This document shows positions 39,830-48,026 of a stretch of 64,000 nucleotides of DNA, in pieces. The stretch's first letter is position 1. Each line of letters opens with the position of its first letter. Origin of the DNA: Vulcanimicrobiota bacterium (GTDB taxonomy: Bacteria > Vulcanimicrobiota > Vulcanimicrobiia > Vulcanimicrobiales > Vulcanimicrobiaceae); contig PLWS01000007.1 in assembly GCA_003151115.1 (NCBI GenBank), positions 62,001 to 126,000 of the forward strand, read 5' to 3'. Both the position numbers and the translations under genes were made by a program. The notes beneath the pieces were generated by a model that made no database searches, was not told the origin of the DNA, and saw only the letters and a program-made list of their open reading frames with translations.

Positions 39830-40984
39830 ATGGCCTCCATTTCCGGAGCACGCCCCGCGCCCCTGGGTCTGTTGCGCTCGCTGCGCTTACCGCTGCTCGA
39901 CGCTTACATACTGCGCGAGTTCATGGGGCCGTTCGTATTCGCGTTCCTCGCGTTCTTTTTATTTTGGGGTTTCAACATTTTCTTCTTGGCCGCGAATCAA
40001 ATCATCGGCCACGGCGCGCCGTTCTTTCTCGTCTTGCGGTTCGTCGCGTTCCGCGTGCCGCAATCGATTCCGATGGCCTTTCCGTTCGCGGCACTTTTCG
40101 CAACGCTGCTTGGCATCGGACGCCTGATGGCCGACAACGAAATCAACGCGATTCGCACGTCCGGCACGTCGCTGTGGCGCCTCTGTCTTACGCCGCTGGT
40201 TTTCGGATTTACGGTTTTTTTATTCGCCTGGGCGATGAACGAATTCGTGGCGCCTAAATCGGTCGAGATTTCAACGCGCACGTTCTATCAGATCATCTAT
40301 CACACCGGCGCGCTGCCGGTCGAGTCACAGTTTTTTCGTAAGGACCCCGATACGGGCAACGAGTTCTTCATCGATCACGTGATGGCCGACGGCAGCACCA
40401 TGGTGGGCGTGCAGATCTTCAAGCCCGGACGCAACGGTTACTGGAACGAAACGATTCAGGCCAAGACCGCGCACGTGGTTGGACCGACGCTGGTTCTGAA
40501 CGGCGTCGTCATTACGTTTTATAACAGCCAAGGCTATATGACGTCGCAGGTTGACAAGTCTGAAGCCAGCATCGGCCTGCCGCTGGGAGAAAACGCGGCG
40601 CAGTTCCTGAGCAGCGCGAGCAGCGACGCATGGACGATGGATTCCAAACAACTGGCCCACCAAGTCAGCGCATTACAAGCGCAAGGTGTCGGCGGCGAAG
40701 CGCTGGGAAATCTGCAAGTCAATCTCGCAGACAAGCTGGCGTTTCCGTTCTCCGCGCTGGTCGCGGTCATGCTGGCGCTGCCGCTGGCGATCATGTTCGG
40801 AAAGAAAGGGCGCATGATGGGAATCGCGATGTCGATCATCGCGTTCTTCGTCTATTTCATTCTCTCGGAAGCGGCCGCCGCGTTCGGCGGCACGGGGCGC
40901 GTGAACCCGTACATCGTTTCCTGGATCCCGAACCTCGTCTTTGGTGTGGGCGGCCTGGCGTTACTTTGGTACGAAGAGCACTAG
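39830..40984 (+). CDS. LptF/LptG (YjgP/YjgQ) family permease
   Basis: 384 aa; LLDAYILREFMGPFVFAFLAFFLFW...PQSIPMAFPFAALFATLLGIGRLMADNEINAIRTSGTSLWRL. Confidence 0.92.
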   Translation: MASISGARPAPLGLLRSLRLPLLDAYILREFMGPFVFAFLAFFLFWGFNIFFLAANQIIGHGAPFFLVLRFVAFRVPQSIPMAFPFAALFATLLGIGRLMADNEINAIRTSGTSLWRLCLTPLVFGFTVFLFAWAMNEFVAPKSVEISTRTFYQIIYHTGALPVESQFFRKDPDTGNEFFIDHVMADGSTMVGVQIFKPGRNGYWNETIQAKTAHVVGPTLVLNGVVITFYNSQGYMTSQVDKSEASIGLPLGENAAQFLSSASSDAWTMDSKQLAHQVSALQAQGVGGEALGNLQVNLADKLAFPFSALVAVMLALPLAIMFGKKGRMMGIAMSIIAFFVYFILSEAAAAFGGTGRVNPYIVSWIPNLVFGVGGLALLWYEEH

Positions 40985-40992
40985 GCGGCGTC

Positions 40993-43900
40993 GTGTTTGG
41001 TTCGCAGGGTCGCGCAGTTCGCGCAACGATTTGCTTGACGACGTTTCTGGCCGGATTCTTTCCCATAGCGGCACCGGCGCGCGACGTCAATTTTGAAAAC
41101 GCGAACCTCAAGAGTCACGATTTCCGCAACGCCGATCTGCGCAACGCGGATCTGCAAGGCGCCGACCTGAGCGGCGCCGACCTGACGCGCGCAAATCTCA
41201 CCGGAGCCAATATGCAGGGCGCGCACTTGGAAGGCGCGATTCTGCAGAATGCGATTCTGATACGTGCGAATCTGCAGTCGGCCGACTCGCAAGATGCGAT
41301 TTTCCAAGGCGCATCCTTGCAGCAGGCAAATATGCAGAGTGCGTTGTTGTACGGCGCTCATCTTTACCGCGCGAATTTGCGGCACGCCGATCTCGCCGGC
41401 GCAAACCTCGAAACGGCCGACCTGCGCTCCGCCGATATACGCGACGCAAACCTACAGGGGGCAAACCTGTTGCGCACGGATACGCGCGGCGCACGCTGGT
41501 TCGGAGCCAGTTTGCAAAACGTACGGCGTTCGGACCAGATCGCGCTGGCGACGCCGCTGCCCGAATTATCCGCGCCGCCCGTTCCGGCAACGCCCGAGCC
41601 GATCGTGCGCGTAACCGCTGCGCCAAAACGATTGCCCGTCAAAACCGCAATCGCACGCGTCACTCCCGCACCATCGCCATCGCATACGCCATCGCTGGTT
41701 TTAGCGCGAAAGAAGATCGCCGTTGCGGCCGTTACGCCGCCTGCGCCGCACATGTTGCCGGTCCCGCGCATTTTGCCGGCGCCGTCACCTTTGCTAACGC
41801 CGCATCCTTTGCTAACGCCGCTGCCGTTGCTAACGCCGGCGCCACTGCCCGCGCCCGCGCCTTCTCCGGCGGCTGCGCAAAACGTGATGTCATCCGAAGC
41901 AATCTTTGCACTGCTCAACGCGCGACCGTGCGCGTCGCGTTCGAGCGGCACGGGCGATCTGATCGCACAAGTCACGCCGACTCCCGCGCCGTCGCCGAGT
42001 TCGAGCGCGAGTGTTCCAAACGCACCGCTGGCACCGGGTCAGCTCTACGCAACGCCCATTCCGACGGGGAGTCCAGTTACGCCACCGCCGATTCCTACGC
42101 CCACGCCGGCCACAAAGGCAAGCACCGGGCCCGTCTTTCTTATTCGTGGCTCCGCGCCGCCGTCGATTGTCCCGAACGGCTCGCCGACGCCGGAGGCGTC
42201 CCCGACACCGATCGTGGCACCCACGTTGCGCCCCGGCTTTGTTGCAGTCATGGCCGACAAGTTCGTCGGCAATGCGAACAAACAGGGCGCGCCCGGCGAC
42301 GCAATCGGCAACGTCCACATCTTCTATCAAGACGAAGTGCTCGTCGGCGATCGCGCGCACTATGACGGGTTCAAAACGATCACCGTCACCGGCAATCCCT
42401 ACATCGTCGACAACACGAATACGTCGATCTTGCACGGCGATCAGATCGTGTTCGATACGCTCGCTCAGCGGGCCGAACTGATCAACGGCCGCGGCGAGAG
42501 TTCGCAAGGCGTGGAACGCGGGCTCGTCTACTTCAGCGCGAAGGACTTGCGAGCCGACGAACACGGCGTCTCGCACGGCGATTACGCGAACGTCACAACC
42601 TGCGAGCGCCCGCGCGCGGGCTATCACATTACCGGGCGCACCATCGACGTTTATCCCGGCGATCGAATGGTCATCAGCAAAGCCGTGCTCTTCTTAGGCG
42701 CGGCCGCAGTCTTCTATCTGCCCAAAGTGATCATTCCGTTGCGGCGCATCGACGACGACCGCCAGCGCCCGTCGTTTTTTCCCGAAGTCGGCTACAACTC
42801 ATACCAGGGCTTTTACATCAAAGCTAAACCCGGATTCGGTCGCGACCAGTACTTTTATGGCTATTATCGCGTCGAGTACTACTCAAAACAGGGGTTCGGC
42901 TTGGGGTACACCGCGTTCTTAGCCCGGCAGAGCGGCAAGCGGCAATCCTCGATCGACTCGTATGCCATTCACGACCGGCGCACGCAGACGACGACCTGGA
43001 ATTTGAACGCGCAAGACACCGAAAACTTCTCGCAGACCCTGCGCGCGCGTTTCGGATTCGCTTACAACAGCAACTTCGGACCGTTGATCAACCTGCCGCC
43101 CAACGAAAACATCAACGCGTCGATCGCGCACACCGGCGCGCACGCGCAGCAGAACTATACGTTTGCGCACAGCAGCATCGCCACCCAGTCTGCGAACGAT
43201 AATTTTGGGTTCACCGAAACGCGCAGCTTCTCGGCGTCGACGCAGAATAGCCTCGCTATCAACATCAGTTCGGCGCGCACCAATTACGGGCTCAACAACG
43301 CAAGCAGCAACTCGACCGGCACGTTCAGCGATCTGCTGCAATGGAGCAACAAGTTTGCCGCCTACACGCTGAACTACGACAAGAGTTTCGCCCGCACACC
43401 GTACGGGCTGAACAAGGAGCCCGAACTCCAGATCCATCCGTACAGTTTTCTCAAGCACTTCATCATTCCGATCACGTCGTCGTTCACAATCGGAGACTAC
43501 AACGAACCGCAAACGCCGCTCTCCACATCGCGCGCGGACTTGAATTTCAACTTCGGCCCCGCGCTCTATCACGTCTTGGGCAGCGACATCAGCGCCGGCG
43601 TAAACGTCCACCAGTACGCGTACGGCACGGGCGACATGAAGGCCAGCATCCAGCAGAACGCCTCGATGTCGACACCGATCGGAAGCCACGCCCTCAATGC
43701 GATCACCTACAATGAAACCAACTACAACGGTCCGCCCTTCGTGCCGTTTAACACGCTCGACCAGCAGCCGACGAACAACTACAAGAGCGCGGCCGACGTC
43801 TTACGTTTCTACAACAGCGACTTCTACACGCTGACGCTGAGCTTCAACACCGCTTTCAACCGCGCGGCGCAGCCGGTGCAGTATCAGCTCGCCGCTCACC

Positions 43901-44235
43901 CGTCGCGCCGCTCGTACGTCGCGCTCGCAGGATCGTTCATCCCGGGCCCCGGCAACGGTTTCTTCATGACAAACCTGCAGTTTTCGACGCCGTTCGGAAA
44001 CGGGTCGACGCTGCAGTTCATCGGCGACATCGACTGGAAGAACAAGGGCCGCATCATCAACAAGAGCATTTACTGGAGCCGCATCATCGGCGACTGCTAT
44101 CAAATCCAGCTCCAATACAATCAGGCCGCGAAGCAAGTGAACCTCACGCTGAACCTGCTGGCATTCCCGTCGCGCGGCGCAAGTTTCGGCTTAAACTCGA
44201 CCGGCTCGATCATTCCGACCAGCTTCAACTTCTAG
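40993..44235 (+). CDS. LptD-like outer-membrane protein with N-terminal pentapeptide-repeat domain and Pro-rich linker
   Basis: About 1080 aa from GTG 40993: signal peptide, about 27 tandem A(D/N)LxX pentapeptides, Pro/Thr/Ser-rich linker, LptA/OstA-like domain (MADKFVGNANKQGAPGDAIGNVHIFYQDEVLVGDRAHYD), then beta-barrel-like C-terminus. Confidence 0.82.
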   Translation: MFGSQGRAVRATICLTTFLAGFFPIAAPARDVNFENANLKSHDFRNADLRNADLQGADLSGADLTRANLTGANMQGAHLEGAILQNAILIRANLQSADSQDAIFQGASLQQANMQSALLYGAHLYRANLRHADLAGANLETADLRSADIRDANLQGANLLRTDTRGARWFGASLQNVRRSDQIALATPLPELSAPPVPATPEPIVRVTAAPKRLPVKTAIARVTPAPSPSHTPSLVLARKKIAVAAVTPPAPHMLPVPRILPAPSPLLTPHPLLTPLPLLTPAPLPAPAPSPAAAQNVMSSEAIFALLNARPCASRSSGTGDLIAQVTPTPAPSPSSSASVPNAPLAPGQLYATPIPTGSPVTPPPIPTPTPATKASTGPVFLIRGSAPPSIVPNGSPTPEASPTPIVAPTLRPGFVAVMADKFVGNANKQGAPGDAIGNVHIFYQDEVLVGDRAHYDGFKTITVTGNPYIVDNTNTSILHGDQIVFDTLAQRAELINGRGESSQGVERGLVYFSAKDLRADEHGVSHGDYANVTTCERPRAGYHITGRTIDVYPGDRMVISKAVLFLGAAAVFYLPKVIIPLRRIDDDRQRPSFFPEVGYNSYQGFYIKAKPGFGRDQYFYGYYRVEYYSKQGFGLGYTAFLARQSGKRQSSIDSYAIHDRRTQTTTWNLNAQDTENFSQTLRARFGFAYNSNFGPLINLPPNENINASIAHTGAHAQQNYTFAHSSIATQSANDNFGFTETRSFSASTQNSLAINISSARTNYGLNNASSNSTGTFSDLLQWSNKFAAYTLNYDKSFARTPYGLNKEPELQIHPYSFLKHFIIPITSSFTIGDYNEPQTPLSTSRADLNFNFGPALYHVLGSDISAGVNVHQYAYGTGDMKASIQQNASMSTPIGSHALNAITYNETNYNGPPFVPFNTLDQQPTNNYKSAADVLRFYNSDFYTLTLSFNTAFNRAAQPVQYQLAAHPSRRSYVALAGSFIPGPGNGFFMTNLQFSTPFGNGSTLQFIGDIDWKNKGRIINKSIYWSRIIGDCYQIQLQYNQAAKQVNLTLNLLAFPSRGASFGLNSTGSIIPTSFNF

Positions 44236-44274
44236 ACGGCTCGGGTAGGGCCGGCAGCACCCTCAAGCGGGAAG

Positions 44275-44439
44275 CACTATACCCAGCTTGGCTCTGGGCC
44301 GGGAATGTGCGACATTTTTGAGCCGGCCATGGATGGCCGCTTCAAAACTTTGTTTTCTCAAAAATGCGCCCAAGCCGCAAAAAAACATGGACGTTTTTTT
44401 GCGAGCGGTTCCAGGCCCAGAGCCAAGCTGGGTATAGTG
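44275..44439. repeat. 26-bp perfect inverted repeat (arms 44275-44300 and 44414-44439) with nested hairpins
   Basis: cactatacccagcttggctctgggcc ... ggcccagagccaagctgggtatagtg; inner gcgacatttttgag/ctcaaaaatgcgc and perfect cgcaaaaaaac-atggac-gtttttttgcg. Confidence 0.95.
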
Positions 44440-44444
44440 GCTTC

Positions 44445-44606
44445 ATGCAACAAACCATTGAGTGCGCGCACGACTTGTGCAACTGCACGCTCACGGCCGA
44501 AATAGAAACCGAAGAGTATTGCAGCCCCGTTTGCAAAGACGATGACGCGGGAGGAATTGAGTCCGACGCCTGCAATTGCGGGCACCCGCCCTGCGACGTG
44601 CAGTAG
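44445..44606 (+). CDS. Metallothionein-like Cys-rich protein
   Basis: 53 aa: MQQTIECAHDLCNCTLTAEIETEEYCSPVCKDDDAGGIESDACNCGHPPCDVQ; resembles bacterial SmtA/BmtA spacing. Confidence 0.75.
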   Translation: MQQTIECAHDLCNCTLTAEIETEEYCSPVCKDDDAGGIESDACNCGHPPCDVQ

Positions 44607-45323
44607 TTACGGGCTGTTGATGACTTCGCCGGCGGCGATCTGCGCGCTGCGCGGCGTGACTTGTGGCCAGCCGGCGTTCGCGCTGAACTGCTGATCGAAC
44701 GACGTTGAGACGTCGCTGCCGGGAAGGCCCGTGGTCGGGAACGTGAACGTCTGATCTTGCGGGCCGCCGATGCCGGGCGCGTCGATCGGCTGACCGGAAC
44801 CGTTGGTCGTGAACCAGTTGACGTACCAAAGGTTCGGATTTGCTCCGGGAACGGGAGACGGTGTCGGAACTATGCCGTTAAAGAGCCTGCGATCGAAGGT
44901 CACGGTGAACTGCGTGTTCTGGCCGTTGCTATTGAGGTTGAACTGCAACTGCTGCGGCGTATACTGGATGATTACCGGAGTGGCAACCTGTCCGCCGCCG
45001 ACGCCGGTGTTGCGGACATATTGCACGACCTGCACAGAAGACGTTACGCCATTGCCGCCCACGACGATCGCAAACCAATAGTTCGCATAATTGGTTTGGT
45101 AGCCGTTGGCGTAGGGCATGCCGCCGCTCGTCGACGTGTTGAACATGATGACGTATTGAACGTTGGTGAAATCCATCGCCTGGGCAGTCGTGAACTTGAC
45201 CTGCATGAAACCCGAGGGGAGTCCCGAAGGCGTGATGGAACCGCGGTCGGGGGTTACTTGGCGCCCGCAGGCTGCAAACGTGAACGCCGCAACAGAGACG
45301 ACGAACAAGATTTTGCGTAGCAC
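44607..45323 (-). CDS. lipoprotein, hypothetical
   Basis: GTG 45323 with SD ggaggtaaag; VLRKILFVVSVAAFTFAACGRQ lipobox-like. Confidence 0.6.
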   Translation of the reverse strand: MLRKILFVVSVAAFTFAACGRQVTPDRGSITPSGLPSGFMQVKFTTAQAMDFTNVQYVIMFNTSTSGGMPYANGYQTNYANYWFAIVVGGNGVTSSVQVVQYVRNTGVGGGQVATPVIIQYTPQQLQFNLNSNGQNTQFTVTFDRRLFNGIVPTPSPVPGANPNLWYVNWFTTNGSGQPIDAPGIGGPQDQTFTFPTTGLPGSDVSTSFDQQFSANAGWPQVTPRSAQIAAGEVINSP

Positions 45324-47391
45324 CTTTACCTCCGTCATCGTTTCCGCATTGAGCGCGGTCGCGCTCGCATGTGCTTTTCCCAAGGCGGGACAGGCTTGGC
45401 TCGCCCCGCTGGCGGCGGCGGGCCTGTTCTGGGCTTGGCAGCGGCTCTCCTGGAAACGTGCATTCTTCGCCGGATGGTTCGCCGGCACGATCTTTTTCGC
45501 GATAAATTTTTCTTGGTTCACGCACACTGTCGGCGACTATGTCGGCCCGTTCGCGTTTGCCGTGGTGCTGATCCCGGCGCTCGTAGAAGGGCTGACGTTT
45601 GCTGCAACCGCAGTTGCTGCGCGCGCAGCCGAGCGATACGCCCCGGCTTGGGCGGCACCGGCCGCAGCGGCAGCCGCGTTCACGGTCTTCGAGTGGCTGC
45701 GATCGGTCGGCGTGCTTGCCGTTCCGTTCGCGCAGATCGGGTACTCGCAAACCGTTACGCCGCTGATCGTGTTTGCGCCGTACATCGGATCGTTCGGCGT
45801 GACCTTCGTCGTCATGCTGTTGGGCGCGTATCTTGCGCAGGCAATCGATCTTCGCACACCGCGCGCATTCTTCGCCGTCGTCGTGGGCGTGGGTGCGACC
45901 GCCGCTCTCTGCTACGCGGCATGGCCGGCCCTGCACCGTTTCGCCGAACCGCCGCTCCTGCGCGTTGCGGCCGTGCAAGGCAACATCGCGCAGACGGTCA
46001 AGTGGAATCCGCAGGCATTTTGGCCGACCGTCAACACGTACTTGACGCAGACTCGAAAACTGCAGCCTGCGCACCCGCAGCTGATCGTCCTTCCGGAAAC
46101 CGTCATTCCGACGGATCTCAATACGAGCGACCCCAACGGCGTGCGCGCAATGGTCCGCTCGGATTTTTCAGCGCTGGCGCGCAGTTTGAATGCCACGCTC
46201 GTGGTCGGAAGCCTGGAAGCGCGCGGACCCAAAGATTACAACGCCCTTTTCGTTTTTAATCCATCGGGAACGCTCTCGCAGGTTTACGAAAAACGGCAGC
46301 TCGTCCCGTTCGCCGAATCGTTTCCGGGCGAAGCCTTTCTCAGTTGGCTGCCGAGCTCGGATCTCATCGGAAGGTTTGCAGCCGGACAAGACGACACCGT
46401 CATAACCGCCGGCGGCGTCACGTTCGCTCCGCTGATCTGCTGGGAGTCGGCATTCGCGGATCTCGTGCACGCCCAAGTTGCGCGCGGTGCCCAGTTCCTG
46501 GTGATCTCGACCGATGACGCATGGTTCGGCGAAACGTCCGGGACGTACCAGCACGCACAGATCGCGCAGATGCGCGCGATTGAAAACGGTCAATGGGTAC
46601 TACAGTCAGCCTCGACCGGGATCAGCGGCATCGTCGCGCCCGACGGAACGTGGATACAAGCGACCGCGCTCGATAAGACCGCGATCCTCTCGGGCGAAAT
46701 CCGGGCGCCCACGGGCTCATTCTTCGCGCGTATCGGTCCGACGCCGGTCGTCATCGCGCTCGCTCTGCTGTATGCCGCGATACTCGCACTTCGCACCGTG
46801 CTCGCGCGCGCACGCCGCTGGCGCGCGCCGCAATGGCGCCCCACGCCGGCGCGTTGGAAGCTCTTTGCAGCCGTCGCCGCAGCCGTTCTCTTGATCTGGG
46901 TCATTGCGGGCGTTATATTGGCGGGCAACGAGCCGGGCGCACCGCCGCAAGGCATGACGCCGCTGACGCTGCATGGCGGGCGCGTAACCGGAAACCGCAT
47001 AAGCACGAAATCTTGGATGTTCGAATACGACCGGGCGGAGATGTCGGCCGACGGCGTGCTCGCGACCGTGCAAGGCGTGCGCCGCGGCGTGCTGTACAAG
47101 GACGGTAAACCGTATCTCACCGTCCGCGCCGAACAAGTCTCGGTCAACACGCAAACGTTCGATTTCACGGCGACCGGCGACGTGCACATCACGCAAAATC
47201 AAGACACGAGCTCGGAGCGCTCCTTCGATTCGGATCTCATCCAGTGGATCAACGCGACCAAATCGCTTACTCTGCCGCATCCGAGCGTCGTACGCAGCGG
47301 TGGCGAGACGTTGAAAGTCTCCTCGATAAATGTGAACTTCAATACCGGCCAAATTCGCTTTGGCCAGGTCAGCGGCGGCGTAGCGCCCTAG
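45313..47391 (+). CDS. Lnt-like apolipoprotein N-acyltransferase with C-terminal LptC/LptA-like domain
   Basis: Multi-TM N-terminus; nitrilase domain (VLPETVIPTDL, VYEKRQLVPFAESFPG, PLICWESAF, DDAWFGETSGTYQHAQIAQMRAIENG); extra TM then about 160 aa beta-rich domain. Start codon uncertain (TTG 45313 or 45349). Confidence 0.88.
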   Translation: MRSTFTSVIVSALSAVALACAFPKAGQAWLAPLAAAGLFWAWQRLSWKRAFFAGWFAGTIFFAINFSWFTHTVGDYVGPFAFAVVLIPALVEGLTFAATAVAARAAERYAPAWAAPAAAAAAFTVFEWLRSVGVLAVPFAQIGYSQTVTPLIVFAPYIGSFGVTFVVMLLGAYLAQAIDLRTPRAFFAVVVGVGATAALCYAAWPALHRFAEPPLLRVAAVQGNIAQTVKWNPQAFWPTVNTYLTQTRKLQPAHPQLIVLPETVIPTDLNTSDPNGVRAMVRSDFSALARSLNATLVVGSLEARGPKDYNALFVFNPSGTLSQVYEKRQLVPFAESFPGEAFLSWLPSSDLIGRFAAGQDDTVITAGGVTFAPLICWESAFADLVHAQVARGAQFLVISTDDAWFGETSGTYQHAQIAQMRAIENGQWVLQSASTGISGIVAPDGTWIQATALDKTAILSGEIRAPTGSFFARIGPTPVVIALALLYAAILALRTVLARARRWRAPQWRPTPARWKLFAAVAAAVLLIWVIAGVILAGNEPGAPPQGMTPLTLHGGRVTGNRISTKSWMFEYDRAEMSADGVLATVQGVRRGVLYKDGKPYLTVRAEQVSVNTQTFDFTATGDVHITQNQDTSSERSFDSDLIQWINATKSLTLPHPSVVRSGGETLKVSSINVNFNTGQIRFGQVSGGVAP

Positions 47392-47394
47392 GCG

Positions 47395-47706
47395 CTACTG
47401 GCCGCCGGACTTCTTTTTCGCTTCGGCGATCAGTTGTTTGACTTTCTGGCCGCCTTTGTGGCCGATCTCTTCGTAAAAATCGGCGCCGTATTTTTCCTTG
47501 ACGACGCGGCCGCCTTTTTGTCCGATCGACTCGTAAAACTCCACGCCGTGGCGCTGCCGCGTCGCTTGGCCGCCCTTGCGCCCAATCGTTTCATAGAACC
47601 CCGGGCCATAGCGGTCGCGAACGGTGTCGCCGCCCTTCTTTCCGGCCTCGCGCACGGACATCTCGCCACCCGGCGGCTTGTCGTCGGCTTTGTGTGGTTT
47701 TGCCAT
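47395..47706 (-). CDS. KGG-motif / LEA group 1 (Em/GsiB)-like stress protein
   Basis: 103 aa with four KGG-containing repeats (YGPGFYETIGRKGGQATRQRHGVEFYESIGQKGG...). Confidence 0.8.
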   Translation of the reverse strand: MAKPHKADDKPPGGEMSVREAGKKGGDTVRDRYGPGFYETIGRKGGQATRQRHGVEFYESIGQKGGRVVKEKYGADFYEEIGHKGGQKVKQLIAEAKKKSGGQ

Positions 47707-47727
47707 GGGGTGTCCGGTGGACAGCTG

Positions 47728-47946
47728 CTAGGAGCTCTTGCGCTTGAGCTTTTGGCCGCCTTTTTGACCTATCACTTCGTAGAACGAGGGCCCGTACTTT
47801 TCTTTGGTGGCCTCCCCACCTTTGCGCCCGATGGCCTCGTAGAATTCCGTGCCGTACTTCGCCTTGACGCGCTCGCCGCCACGCTTGCCTGCTTCTCGAA
47901 CAGTCATGCCCCCGCCCGGATTTTGCACTTGGTCTTGAATCGCCAT
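47728..47946 (-). CDS. KGG-motif / LEA group 1-like stress protein
   Basis: 72 aa: REAGKRGGERVKAKYGTEFYEAIGRKGGEATKEKYGPSFYEVIGQKGG. Confidence 0.8.
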   Translation of the reverse strand: MAIQDQVQNPGGGMTVREAGKRGGERVKAKYGTEFYEAIGRKGGEATKEKYGPSFYEVIGQKGGQKLKRKSS

Positions 47947-48026
47947 GTGGTGTAGCCCCTTAATGATTGGGATATGTATCGCGGTCTAAATACCCACCCG
48001 ACCGCTTGTTAAACGAAAATAGGGAT

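Noticed and set aside
41086-41520. Regular 15-bp DNA periodicity resembling a satellite or CRISPR-like array
   Set aside because: Explained by pentapeptide-repeat coding; no spacer/repeat structure.
44607-45323. LptE analogue between LptD-like and Lnt-LptC genes
   Set aside because: Only positional support; opposite strand and no recognisable LptE features.
47395-47946. Repeated GC-rich blocks resembling an intergenic repeat array
   Set aside because: Coding repeats of two KGG proteins with proper starts and stops.
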